Numbered from the stretch's first letter, positions 1 through 8,704 are shown. The stretch: DNA of 42,610 nucleotides from an uncultured Gammaproteobacteria bacterium (GCA_903888615.1 CAISUE010000039.1:1-42610); one strand, 5' to 3'. Notes: generated by a model from the sequence alone, not told the origin. Made by a program: numbers and translations.

Positions 1-65
1 ATTTTTAATAAAGAAATTGGATTGTCACGAATTAGCAATGATGGAATGTAAAACCTTCTTAATAT

Positions 66-446
66 TTATTGTAAACTTAAATTAAAATAATTACCTAGTA
101 GATCTAATAAAGCAAGCTCTATAATACACCATACATTTAAAGTTGCATGGGAGTTTCCAATATTTGACAATTGTAAATTATTCAGTGTGTTAATAGCGGT
201 ATAGATATTATTAAAATCGATGCTGAGAATTAGCATATTTAAGTCAATTTTTATTAAATAGTCAATGACTGTTTGGTAATCTTCTTGGCTAACATATGCT
301 CTAGGTGCACATTCACCAATACCTGTATATTTATTTTTGTAATTAATTTTTAAAATGATGCTTTCAGCATGATTTCTGTCTACTTGAGCATGCTTAAAAC
401 CAATATTCATAGGTACTAATACTTGGTAAATAGATGATTTAATCAT
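66..446 (-). pseudogene. Enolase-superfamily N-terminal fragment (dipeptide epimerase / OSBS / muconate cycloisomerase-like), probably broken
   Basis: The 126 residues match the capping (N-terminal) domain of the muconate-lactonizing/mandelate-racemase branch of the enolase superfamily: an HAESIILKI strand, the GIGECAPRAYVSQED segment (compare G-GE-AP in dipeptide epimerases) and the helix CIIELALLDLLGNYF. The catalytic (beta/alpha)8 barrel with its lysines and metal ligands is absent. A TAA at 66-68 ends the frame, yet the same frame stays open and protein-like through positions 65 to 1 (reading ILRRFYIPSLLIRDNPISLL). The simplest view is an in-frame nonsense mutation in a longer gene that continues beyond the window. 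The start ATG overlaps the stop of the hydrolase gene as TAATG, which suggests translational coupling. The substrate cannot be told from the cap domain alone. The family call is fairly secure; the pseudogene call is inference. Confidence 0.6.
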
Positions 447-1306
447 TAAATTAGGTATCCTTTTGTTAAAATAAAATTAGATAACCAACTCATTAAGTTA
501 ATTTTTTGCTCTGTAAACCAGAGATAATGTTTAGTAGAGGGTAATTGAAGGGTAATCCCCTTATTATTCGTTAAACGCATAAATAAATTTATCGTATAAT
601 GGACATCTAGTAATGGATCAGAAAGGGAATGAACGAAAAAAACGGGTTTCCCTTGTGTTAAATCTAAATTTTTTAAATAGCGTTGTTCAATATCTAAAAA
701 AACAGATTTTGCACGGGAAGTGATTTTACGACAGCAAAGAGAATCTTTTTTCATGAAAGCTAAATAGCGTGTATCTTCACTAAAATCTTCATCTATCATT
801 TTGATAGGATGCAATTCTAATCCTTGACTATCCCTTGTATTTTTCTTTTGCTCTTCATTAAGTAGATGACTTTGCTTTCCTAGTGGTGATGAACAAAAAA
901 TAACATTATCATAAAGAAAATTAATATCAGGATAGGTTAATAGGCCTGCTAAAATAGATCCCCCTAAGCTCTGTCCAAGTAACGTTAATGGAATTTCTGG
1001 GTATAGACCCCTTACTTTTTTAAGTGCGTAATGATATTCATCGAGTAAGGCATTAGATGAACTAGCATCTCCTCTAATACCTTCACTTAAGCCTGATCCT
1101 CGACGATCAAGAGAAAAAACCGCAATAGCTTTAGCAGCTAGTTGGTCACCTATTTCAAATAACCAGCCAGAATGACTTTGCATCCCGTGAATATAAAATA
1201 ATATGGCTTCCACATTCTTAGGAATCCAGCTGTGAAGGGCTAATTTTATTCCATCAATGGCTATATAATCTATGGTTTTAATGTGAAGATTTTTTTGTAT
1301 GCTCAT
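446..1306 (-). CDS. Alpha/beta-hydrolase (lysophospholipase / monoacylglycerol-lipase-like)
   Basis: A serine hydrolase of about 286 residues with a complete visible triad: nucleophile in GQSLGG (Ser ~113), acid in HSLSDPLLD (Asp ~230) and histidine in STKHYLW (His ~260). The oxyanion segment is FYIHGMQSHSGW, and an SLDRRGSGLSEG strand-turn is typical of the PldB/monoglyceride-lipase group. No signal peptide is seen, so a cytoplasmic enzyme acting on an ester, thioester or amide of a lipid-like acyl group is likely. The ATG at 1304-1306 is preferred over an in-frame TTG four codons upstream. The gene sits between a GH3-type acyl-activating enzyme (31 bp upstream) and an enolase-superfamily fragment (TAATG overlap), so all three are probably co-transcribed. 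Its job may be release or hydrolysis of the acyl conjugate made by the GH3 enzyme; that is inference. Confidence 0.8.
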   Translation of the reverse strand: MSIQKNLHIKTIDYIAIDGIKLALHSWIPKNVEAILFYIHGMQSHSGWLFEIGDQLAAKAIAVFSLDRRGSGLSEGIRGDASSSNALLDEYHYALKKVRGLYPEIPLTLLGQSLGGSILAGLLTYPDINFLYDNVIFCSSPLGKQSHLLNEEQKKNTRDSQGLELHPIKMIDEDFSEDTRYLAFMKKDSLCCRKITSRAKSVFLDIEQRYLKNLDLTQGKPVFFVHSLSDPLLDVHYTINLFMRLTNNKGITLQLPSTKHYLWFTEQKINLMSWLSNFILTKGYLI

Positions 1307-1337
1307 AATAATCACCAACTCTAGTAATAATTTTACA

Positions 1338-2981
1338 TTATTTCATTAAACACCACATCATTATTTTGTAGTAACTTATATTTAAACTGAGTTGCGTTAC
1401 CACTATTTTTTTCCTTTCATGGTATTGTTCAATTGAACCAATTTTTACAAAAATTATTTTTAATTGAGCCAATCTCCCACTACTTCTTTTATTTTTGTAT
1501 TCGGTATTTAATTGACAAAGTTTTTTATAAATATCTAAAGATAATTTTTTTTCTAATTTATTATAGCTAACGTTTTTTATTTCAAATAGTATTTTATAAT
1601 ATGGGATTTCATCCCAAATTGGGAAGCACATATACAATTCTTGTTCTAATTGATGTTTTTCATAGATGATTTTTATAGCTGTAATTATTTGTGTTTCGGC
1701 AAGCTTTTCACCTGTAAATGAAAAATAAGTGCCAACTCTACGTGTAAATTCTAGCCTTGGAACACTATAATAAAATCCTACTGCTTTATAGATGTCACCT
1801 AATGCTAATCTATGCAACCCATTACCTTGAGACATAATAAGATGGTATTCATAACCTAACTGTAATTCATTAAACAATAATGTATCAAGAGGCTTTTCTT
1901 CAAGAATAAGATGTTCAATTTCAATAGAAACTGGGAGAAACTCATAGATTCCTTGTGTAATAGCGAGCGGTCCAAGGTCGTGATTATCGATCGGTATTGT
2001 CACTATTCCCTCAGTTCCTGTTGTCATAAAAGGAACTATTTTGGTATTAGGAAATAATAGGTTTATTTGTGGCAAGTACATTTTTTCTGTGGCTGAAGTC
2101 CAACAAGAAATAAGCGACAAATTTGGCCAAATAGTTTTAAAATTAAATTTTTTTTCATTAACTAAGGTTTCTATCTTTTTAGCTAAATGGGGGTTTTTAT
2201 AAAAAATCTTAATTTCTCTCAATGTACCATCATGAATATCTTTCACTAATTTATTCTGATTTTTAAATAGGTGGTGTTTCAATGAAATTAATGTACTTGG
2301 ATTAATTGTAAGGATGGCTCTTAAATCTTTTTCGATAAAATAACGCAATCTGCTGTACATTTTGTTTTCATAATCTATAGGCATTTCTGGAGAAAACCAT
2401 AAAGAATCATACCAAGGAGGTTGCCAGTCAAATTCATTGATAATAGGATTTCTGTTGCTGATACTTTGGTAAGGAATATTATTAAGGAATTCTTTGGTAT
2501 TTTCTCGAACGGTTTGTGTGTCTAAAGTTGAGAATGGGTGCAATAACATTGTCGGACATTGTTCTAAATAAGTACCATATAATATTTTTAGTCCCGGAAT
2601 TCTATATTGTGACATCCAATGCGTGGTATAAGGTATTTTTTTGGGATCTCCGGTTGATCCACTGGTTTTTAGCCATCGAACAATAGGACTTGTTGATAAA
2701 CGATTCGCATGACCATTGATTTCTTTATTAAGCCATGGCAAATAATGTTCATAACTTCTAACGGGTATTTGTTTTCGGTAAGTATTCAAATCGTTAATTT
2801 TTGAAATTTTATGTTCTTTTCCAAAATGGCTGTTTTTCGTAATATTAATCAAGTCAATTAGAACATTGTTTTGCGTCTCATAAGATTTTTTTAAAGATTC
2901 AATAAAATTATTTTTGAAAAGTTTACATTGAATTTTAAATAAATTACTATTTTTTCTCCATGATATATTCAGTATCTTCAT
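1338..2981 (-). CDS. GH3-family acyl-adenylating enzyme (acyl-acid amido synthetase-like)
   Basis: This 547-residue protein has the landmarks of the GH3 (auxin-responsive) branch of the ANL adenylating superfamily. These are a P-loop-like SGSTGDPKKIPYT at about 107-119, the SATEKMYLPQ segment near 297, TGTEG at 321-325, YEFLP at 346-350, the LALGDIYKAVGF strand near 392-403 and SFTGEKLAE near 421-429. Plant GH3 enzymes adenylate carboxylic acids such as jasmonate, auxin or benzoates and join them to amino acids; bacterial members are mostly uncharacterised. The ATG is preceded by an AAGGA ribosome-binding site eight bases upstream. Base composition is clearly more AT-rich than the housekeeping genes in the window, consistent with horizontal acquisition. 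Family assignment is good; substrate unknown. It is the first gene of a three-gene minus-strand unit with the hydrolase and the enolase-superfamily fragment. Confidence 0.82.
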   Translation of the reverse strand: MKILNISWRKNSNLFKIQCKLFKNNFIESLKKSYETQNNVLIDLINITKNSHFGKEHKISKINDLNTYRKQIPVRSYEHYLPWLNKEINGHANRLSTSPIVRWLKTSGSTGDPKKIPYTTHWMSQYRIPGLKILYGTYLEQCPTMLLHPFSTLDTQTVRENTKEFLNNIPYQSISNRNPIINEFDWQPPWYDSLWFSPEMPIDYENKMYSRLRYFIEKDLRAILTINPSTLISLKHHLFKNQNKLVKDIHDGTLREIKIFYKNPHLAKKIETLVNEKKFNFKTIWPNLSLISCWTSATEKMYLPQINLLFPNTKIVPFMTTGTEGIVTIPIDNHDLGPLAITQGIYEFLPVSIEIEHLILEEKPLDTLLFNELQLGYEYHLIMSQGNGLHRLALGDIYKAVGFYYSVPRLEFTRRVGTYFSFTGEKLAETQIITAIKIIYEKHQLEQELYMCFPIWDEIPYYKILFEIKNVSYNKLEKKLSLDIYKKLCQLNTEYKNKRSSGRLAQLKIIFVKIGSIEQYHERKKIVVTQLSLNISYYKIMMWCLMK

Positions 2982-3186
2982 AGGTTTTATCCTTAATCTG
3001 CAGATAATAGAGTCAATTTATTAAGCTTTATTATTAATTATATATTGAAAATTGTAAATATTTTCGAATTAAAAAATTAAGATATTGAGTCTGTTATTTT
3101 TAAATAATTATTCACGGAATTTGGTGTGAAAATTTCATGTGGTTGGACTAGTGCAGGATTTTCAGAGTAGGATGAGCTCAGTGTCA

Positions 3187-3981
3187 CTACACGAGCATTT
3201 TTATACCAATGATAAATAAAAAAGTCGTGAAAATAATTTTTAACGTGCGTTGCGAAAAGCGATGGGTTAATTTTGCCCCCACGCGAGCGGAAAGAATACT
3301 CGGGATACCTATCCACGCTAGCATGGGTAAATACACATAACCTAGGCTATGCGCTAACAATTGACCGTGCAATATACCCGCTACGATAAAGCCTAGTGTT
3401 GCAAAAACTACCAAAATCATTCCCACTAAGGTGGCGGCTGCAATCGCTTGCGTCATGGTCAAGCCTTGTTTTTTTAGCAGTGGAATACACAAGGGTCCCA
3501 TGCCAATACCAAAGCACGTAGCAATGGCACCCAAGGGAATGCTGATGAAAAATAATTGCCGTTTGGTATAGATAGAAGTAGGTGGTTCTGTATTTTGGGT
3601 TGAGCAATACACTAACGTATAGAGGGCGATCAATAACACAACTAAACCAAACAAGAGTTTGAAGACCATGCCTGATAGCGTGGTGGCTAATACCGTACCG
3701 CCAATGGCGCCGATTAAGCCGCCTGGTAATAGCGCTAATGCCGATTCTTTTACATGGCTTAAATGTTTATGGTGAGCATGCACGGATGTTAACATCGCTA
3801 ACAAAGCAATGCCTAACGCTGTGCCAACCGCCATATGCATCGAAAGGGTGCTGGATGCAGTTTGATAACTCAGTAACAGGGCTAGAATCGGGATTAAAAT
3901 TGGCCCGCTGCCGCCGCCTAATAATCCTGTCACCACGCCAGTGATAACGCCAGTGAATAGATAGGTGATAATCAAGTACAT
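3187..3981 (-). CDS. TauE/SafE (DUF81) family membrane permease
   Basis: A 264-aa polytopic protein with about eight hydrophobic segments and the family N-terminal signature, TGLLGGGSGPILIPIL after the first helix. The family's second-half repeat is also present (GIGMGPLCIPLLKKQGLTMTQAIAAA). Members export sulfite, sulfoacetate or other small organosulfur anions, or act as transporters of unknown substrate, so the cargo cannot be assigned. The ATG has an AGGAA ribosome-binding site a few bases upstream. The gene follows the 550-aa membrane protein by 34 bp on the same strand and may be the last gene of a unit beginning with the aminotransferase-dehydrogenase fusion. A short antisense-frame ORF over its 3' end is not considered real. 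Confidence 0.85.
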   Translation of the reverse strand: MYLIITYLFTGVITGVVTGLLGGGSGPILIPILALLLSYQTASSTLSMHMAVGTALGIALLAMLTSVHAHHKHLSHVKESALALLPGGLIGAIGGTVLATTLSGMVFKLLFGLVVLLIALYTLVYCSTQNTEPPTSIYTKRQLFFISIPLGAIATCFGIGMGPLCIPLLKKQGLTMTQAIAAATLVGMILVVFATLGFIVAGILHGQLLAHSLGYVYLPMLAWIGIPSILSARVGAKLTHRFSQRTLKIIFTTFLFIIGIKMLV

Positions 3982-4015
3982 ACAATTTCCTGGTTTTTAA
4001 TTCGTTAGGGTGTTG

Positions 4016-5668
4016 TTATAGCCGCAGACTGCTAGTAATACTAGTGACACGATCAGGGGGTGACGTGAGATCATGTTTGATCATATGTTGTGGGTAATTG
4101 TTCATAAGGTCGAAATAGAGTTGGCTTAATTGTTCATCGGGGACTTTATTCAAAGCGGTCGTAATTTTATTTACCGCCGCGAGCAATTGTTCTTTTCTAA
4201 CCAGGGTGCTTTCCGGTTGAAAGGTTTTTACATAAGCCGCACCTTCGGTCATCAACCGAGCTACCGCGACAGTGCGAATCGAAGCGGGCCCTAAAAAAGC
4301 CGGGATCAATAATAATTGGGCATACCATGGGGTATTGTTCAGTGCTTGAATAGCTAAATACGTGGGGGGTGTCGCTGAACAAATTCCTTCAAAGCTGGCA
4401 ATAGCCGGTATCCAGTAAGACGTTTTTGGTGGATGCGACTGAGATGCTTTTTTACAGCGTAAAAATTCATAGGCTTTTTCAAATACCGCTTGGGTGGCTT
4501 CTGCACCTAAAGCTGCCCAAGGAATAACGGCTAAGCTGGAACTTAATTGCTGAATGACAGTGCGCTGTTCTTGATTTTCAATATTCAGATAATCACATAA
4601 GTACAGTGCAGCCGATTCTGCCAAGGTGTAATACACATAGGCGGATGCCGCGCCAGTAAAAAATCCAACGCTTTTGAAAAAATAACTTAAGCGTGACGGT
4701 TTTTTTGTCGCTTTTTCAGCCACCGTGGAGGTCTGGATATCTTCGTATTGCAGCGGTAACGTAAAGAGCCGTGTTAGATTGTGATAAGCGTTTTGCTGTT
4801 GTGCATCGGCTTGTTTCAAGCCAATTTTATCGCCCAAAACGTCAAAAAATAATCTATCTAATGGTTCATCGCTCATGTCTTTAATGATGTTTTCGACCCA
4901 TTGCCATTTTGTTTGCAATTCTTTTTGCATGCCTTTAATAACGGCTTTTTCTGGCGCTGGGTAATAACTCAAGGCTTTATCGAGCAATCTTAATTCAGAT
5001 GCTGCTTTAAAAATAACAGGACCAATAAAAGAAGTGGGAATCGTTAACCATTTTAGCCAATCTGCCGCATCGGCAAAAACTTCGATCGTGGCATATAAGG
5101 GTGATAAGGCAGAAAAAGCAGCTAATACATAAGCGATACAGGTAAAGCCACGCCGCAAGTTTTTACGATCAACTTTGGTGATAGCTTGCGTATTGCTAGA
5201 AGAAGCGAGTCTTGTAAATAATTCTTTGGCTTCAATACAAGAGAGACACAGCATGGGCATCAGCGCGTTGATGGCAAAAAATCCATAAATAGCGGTTCGA
5301 GTCGTAGGCTCAGTGACGGCCAAATAGTCGCATAACACATTGCCAAAACTACCACCTAAAGGATAAATGGAGGCTACGGATAACCCACCAATAATGATGC
5401 CGCCGCTTAATGCAGTTAGCGCTTTTACTTGTTGATAGCGCGATTTAACGCTTTGGTCAAACGTCTCGTGATAGCACCATTGTAAAAACGGTTTGATGCT
5501 ATCACTCAGCACCAGCGCTTCGGCGACAGGCGTGATATTCCCAGGCGTTATTAACGGTTGCATTAAATCACTTGCGCTATCGGTGTGAATCATTATGCCT
5601 GGGCTGTGGTCGCTATCTTTTTGCTCTAAATTGTCATCAGGAACGCTTGGGTGGGTGGGTGATTCCAT
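4016..5668 (-). CDS. Unrecognised 550-aa membrane protein built from two homologous halves
   Basis: I do not recognise a named family. A polar, acidic N-terminus of about 55 residues is followed by hydrophobic segments near 84-104, 125-145, 173-195, 205-225, 335-355, 372-390, 418-440 and 449-466. The protein is an internal duplication. LCDYLAVTEPTTRTAI (112-127) matches LCDYLNIENQEQRTVI (357-372). FIGPVIFKAASELRLL (214-229) matches FLGPASIRTVAVARLM (458-473). DEPLDRLFFDVL (267-278) matches DEQLSQLYFDLM (511-522). The offset is a constant 244-245 residues. The ATG has a strong AGGAG ribosome-binding site. It lies 22 bp downstream of the fusion-enzyme gene and 34 bp upstream of the TauE-like gene. 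A secreted or inner-membrane protein of a host-associated bacterium is possible, but nothing in the sequence proves secretion. Confidence 0.75.
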   Translation of the reverse strand: MESPTHPSVPDDNLEQKDSDHSPGIMIHTDSASDLMQPLITPGNITPVAEALVLSDSIKPFLQWCYHETFDQSVKSRYQQVKALTALSGGIIIGGLSVASIYPLGGSFGNVLCDYLAVTEPTTRTAIYGFFAINALMPMLCLSCIEAKELFTRLASSSNTQAITKVDRKNLRRGFTCIAYVLAAFSALSPLYATIEVFADAADWLKWLTIPTSFIGPVIFKAASELRLLDKALSYYPAPEKAVIKGMQKELQTKWQWVENIIKDMSDEPLDRLFFDVLGDKIGLKQADAQQQNAYHNLTRLFTLPLQYEDIQTSTVAEKATKKPSRLSYFFKSVGFFTGAASAYVYYTLAESAALYLCDYLNIENQEQRTVIQQLSSSLAVIPWAALGAEATQAVFEKAYEFLRCKKASQSHPPKTSYWIPAIASFEGICSATPPTYLAIQALNNTPWYAQLLLIPAFLGPASIRTVAVARLMTEGAAYVKTFQPESTLVRKEQLLAAVNKITTALNKVPDEQLSQLYFDLMNNYPQHMIKHDLTSPPDRVTSITSSLRL

Positions 5669-5690
5669 AGTAAACTCCTAATGAAAATAA

Positions 5691-8177
5691 TTAAAGACGC
5701 GATGGCAATGCGTTAGTTAAGGCTAGTGAAAGCGCGGGCGGGGCATTTTTTTGGCTAAAAAAAGTGCACGTAGTCGTTGTCATGAGCGCGATAGAATCTA
5801 GGTCAGCATTCGGCACAGGTGCGGTATTGACGAATAACCAATCGGCACGAATTTTGTCGGCGGCGATTTTTAAAGCCGCCTGCTCCATCGCGTTGGCGGT
5901 GAACTTATTGACGTGCATGCCATCGGGCCCAAAACTTACCATCGACCCCATGCATACCTGATAATCTTCATTCCAAATACTGCACGGCAATACTTTAGGG
6001 CTAGCTGTTAAAATAGCGCGTAGCATAAGTACGCAGGCTTGCGCAGTACCGATATGAGGTGGAATTTTTCCGAGTCCTTCCATCATTTGCGTGCCGATAG
6101 CGCGCGTACGATTCAGAATTTCTGTGATCTGTGCAGGGGTTAGTTGTTCGAGTAAGGGTTTGGCATTGACCCGTGCGTGACTTAATAATGGCACCATCGC
6201 AGGGCCATGTTCGCCGCACACACAGAGTGTCGTTAAATCGATGTGTGCATAATCGATGGCAGTAACTTCATGGATCGCTTGGGCTAACCGTGCTACATCC
6301 AATACACCCGATACCCCAATGACTTGGTGTGGCGGCAATTGTGATACCTGTTGAAGTCGCCACGTTATGATATCGACAGGATTAGCAATATTAATCACGA
6401 GGGTGTTTTTAGACGCAAATTGCTGTAATTTTTTACCAACCTCACGTGCCATCAGATCGTTTGCCAGCAGTAAATCGACGCGTTCGCAAATAGCCGGTGT
6501 CATGGGTGCACCAAAGGCGGTGATAACCAGTTCGGTGTTTTTTAATAGCGTATAATCGTCTGAAGCGTGAATTTTATCGAGTAGTGTATGGCGCTGTTCA
6601 GTGCTAAGAAAACTTTGTTGAATCAGCATGGCATGCAATTGATCGGCGACTTTGGCTGCTAATTTTTTACTGTGACGGCCCAGGCAATAAATATGACCGA
6701 TCTCAGTCAATTGTCGTGATAGCATAGCTTGTAAAAGCAAATAAACAGTCCATTCACCCACATTACCGACTCCGATAAGCGCGAGATTTTTCACTGTTGG
6801 GGCAGATGTTTTTATTGGTATGCTTAAGGCAATGCGTGGCATCGCTTTAAGTGCTACGTAAGCTTCCCGTATGCGTTGCAGTGCCAAACCCAATTGTGAT
6901 TTATCAGCGGCGCACGATAAACGCAACAAGCCTTTGAAAGGCGATAATCCAAAACTGGAACCTGGAACCATTGCCACACCTGCCACGTGCAATAAGTAAT
7001 TAGCGATTTCTTTATCGGTCGTTAAGTGTAACGCGCCTATTTTTGCCGGCACTTGCGTTAATACCACGTTTTGATTTTCACTGTTCATTACAGTGATGTC
7101 GCTGGGAATTTCATAGCCCAAAAAAGATCCGGCATCCACTAACAGATAAAAGCCGCCATTCGGTTTTTTGGTGATGCTAAGTCCGGTGTTATTAAGGTTA
7201 TTGCAGGCGTAGGTGATGCACGAATGGTATGCTGTAATCGCTGCTTGGTGCCACGCATTTTCTGGTAAGTGTCGTTTTGCATTAACGGCGGCAATGAAAG
7301 CCACTTGGCTTAAGTACGATACTCCGGCAGTGGTTAGCATTTGTTGTTGTGCCATCGCAGCGATCCACGCTTCGGGGGCAGCTACCACGCCAATGCGTAA
7401 ATCCGGCGCACCGATCAAGCCCTTGGAGCCAGAATTAATGACGATAGTGCGTGATTTCAATAAAGGGTCTACATCCAAAGGGGATAACTGCGTGGTGAAA
7501 TGAATATCGCGATAGACATCATCTAAAATTAAAATAAGCGCTGGAAATTTTGTTAATACTTGTACCAACGCTAGCAATTCTTTGTGCTCGAGTGCTTGTC
7601 CCGAGGGATTATTGGGATAATTGAGAATGAGTATTTTAGTAGCAGGGTGTTTTGTTAACGCACGCTGTAAATGATCGAGCGTCGTTTGAAAATCATTTAC
7701 ATCACTAGCGATACCGATGAATTGCCCCCCTAAAGCGGTGACTTGGGCTTGGTACTGGCCAAAATACGGTTCAAGTGCCAACACAATATCGGGTTGCCCT
7801 TGATTATTTTGAATGAAAATACTAAAAGCATTCCACAGCGCTTGATTGGCGCCGTGACTGCACATGACTTCTTTAAGTGTGTAGTGAACGTGTGGGTAAT
7901 AGACTTGGTAAAGATTCACAATAGCTTGCAACGTGGCATCTCTGCCTATCACTGGTGAATAACCTAAATCATGAGCACTGTTGGACGCGGTTAATTGTTG
8001 GTAGATGGCGGTAAGCGCTACAGGATTGGCAGCAAGATGCGGCTGACCAATGCTAAGGTCGATGATAGGCTCGAGGCTTAACTGTGCTCTTGCCTGATTA
8101 ATGAGCGCTAATTGCTCAGTAATTGTTCTAATGGATGAAGATAGCGTTTTTGTACGCTCAGCTAAACGAATTTTCAT
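5691..8177 (-). CDS. Fusion protein: class I/II PLP aminotransferase + lactate/malate dehydrogenase
   Basis: An 828-aa two-domain enzyme. Residues ~1-440 are a fold-type I aminotransferase. It shows SHGANQALWNAF, the PLP-ring Asn in NYPNNPSGQ (~187), the Asp/Tyr pair in LDDVYRD (~219-222), Schiff-base Lys252 in NSGSKGLIGAPDLRIG, and the carboxylate-binding Arg419 in GLLRLSCA. After a ~25-residue linker comes an L-lactate/malate dehydrogenase. It shows the NAD-binding GVGNVG (469-474), NPVD (~599), LDVAR (D627, R630), proton-relay His657 in CGEHGP, and substrate-loop Arg566 in CERVDLL. The catalytic residues of both halves are intact, so amino acid to 2-oxoacid to 2-hydroxyacid channeling is plausible but inferred. 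The ATG at 8175-8177 is preferred because the family N-terminus begins there; an in-frame GTG at 8244-8246 would add 23 residues. The 550-aa membrane protein gene follows 22 bp downstream. Confidence 0.85.
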   Translation of the reverse strand: MKIRLAERTKTLSSSIRTITEQLALINQARAQLSLEPIIDLSIGQPHLAANPVALTAIYQQLTASNSAHDLGYSPVIGRDATLQAIVNLYQVYYPHVHYTLKEVMCSHGANQALWNAFSIFIQNNQGQPDIVLALEPYFGQYQAQVTALGGQFIGIASDVNDFQTTLDHLQRALTKHPATKILILNYPNNPSGQALEHKELLALVQVLTKFPALILILDDVYRDIHFTTQLSPLDVDPLLKSRTIVINSGSKGLIGAPDLRIGVVAAPEAWIAAMAQQQMLTTAGVSYLSQVAFIAAVNAKRHLPENAWHQAAITAYHSCITYACNNLNNTGLSITKKPNGGFYLLVDAGSFLGYEIPSDITVMNSENQNVVLTQVPAKIGALHLTTDKEIANYLLHVAGVAMVPGSSFGLSPFKGLLRLSCAADKSQLGLALQRIREAYVALKAMPRIALSIPIKTSAPTVKNLALIGVGNVGEWTVYLLLQAMLSRQLTEIGHIYCLGRHSKKLAAKVADQLHAMLIQQSFLSTEQRHTLLDKIHASDDYTLLKNTELVITAFGAPMTPAICERVDLLLANDLMAREVGKKLQQFASKNTLVINIANPVDIITWRLQQVSQLPPHQVIGVSGVLDVARLAQAIHEVTAIDYAHIDLTTLCVCGEHGPAMVPLLSHARVNAKPLLEQLTPAQITEILNRTRAIGTQMMEGLGKIPPHIGTAQACVLMLRAILTASPKVLPCSIWNEDYQVCMGSMVSFGPDGMHVNKFTANAMEQAALKIAADKIRADWLFVNTAPVPNADLDSIALMTTTTCTFFSQKNAPPALSLALTNALPSRL

Positions 8178-8435
8178 AAAGGTTGACTCGGTTAAAAAAT
8201 AGTCCCTTATGCTGGATTTATTGCCCTGGTGAGAAGAGCATTCCACAAGTTAAGCATGTTCTCATTAAGCGTGATAGTGAAATGGAAGGTGAAAACACAA
8301 TAACAGTTTGGCGTTTTTTTGAAAATAGGTATTTTTTAAAAAAATTAGACTATTTAAAATAATTTAAAGTTACAAAATAATAGATAAACTAGAATAATAC
8401 TCTATATTTACGTTTGACTTGAGGAAAATAGCGAA

Positions 8436-8643
8436 TAGTTATTGAATAATAACGTTTAGGTTTACTACGCTGGTGTTAGGGTGTATTGAAAAAAGGCTGG
8501 GGTCTTTGTTAACTTCTAAAGATCCACATGTGGATTTAGATGAATTCTTTCGGCTAATGTTTTAATCATGATAATTAAAACATTGGGTTGTCATCGTATA
8601 AACGAGCGTTCAGATCTTAAGTTCTGAACGCTTATGGTTTTTT
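8436..8643 (+). ncRNA. Possible plus-strand small RNA ending at an intrinsic terminator
   Basis: This is a weak prediction. A plus-strand promoter-like pair (TTGACT 8414-8419, TAGTTA 8436-8441) is followed about 165 bases later by a strong hairpin plus six Ts in the same orientation, although no plus-strand gene precedes it. Two further inverted repeats lie in between. It matches no RNA family that I recognise. Confidence 0.25.
8605..8643 (+). terminator. Rho-independent terminator, plus strand
   Basis: The perfect 10-bp stem AGCGTTCAGA/TCTGAACGCT (8605-8614 and 8623-8632) has an 8-base loop and is followed by TATGG and T6 at 8638-8643. There is no T-run on the other side, so it is oriented for plus-strand transcription even though the flanking genes are both minus. 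Confidence 0.6.
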
Positions 8644-8704
8644 AGGGGTGCGTCCAATTATGATGCTGTGAGGTTATTTTTGCGCAAGCCTTAGGGCTTC
8701 ACTG

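Larger units (their letters stand above)
8178..8704. other. Non-coding region with several inverted repeats between the fusion gene and nuoN
   Basis: No convincing gene is seen in about 525 bases. The part near 8330-8400 is very AT-rich and probably holds the minus-strand promoter of the fusion gene. Three palindromes stand out: ATCCACATGTGGAT at 8522-8535; an 11-bp-arm inverted repeat at 8556-8566/8574-8584 (AATGTTTTAAT with a 7-base loop); and a 10-bp-arm hairpin with a T-run at 8605-8643, listed separately. A TTGACT box at 8414-8419 on the plus strand has a weak TAGTTA 16 bases later. Confidence 0.5.

Noticed and set aside
3077-3316. 79-codon minus-strand ORF overlapping the 3' end of the TauE-like gene
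   Set aside because: Most of it lies in another frame of a well-supported gene, it has no family features, and the rest is AT-rich spacer.
8686-8699. AAGCC-TTAG-GGCTT as terminator of the nuo unit
   Set aside because: The stem is only 5 bp, and on the minus strand it is followed by an A-run rather than Ts.
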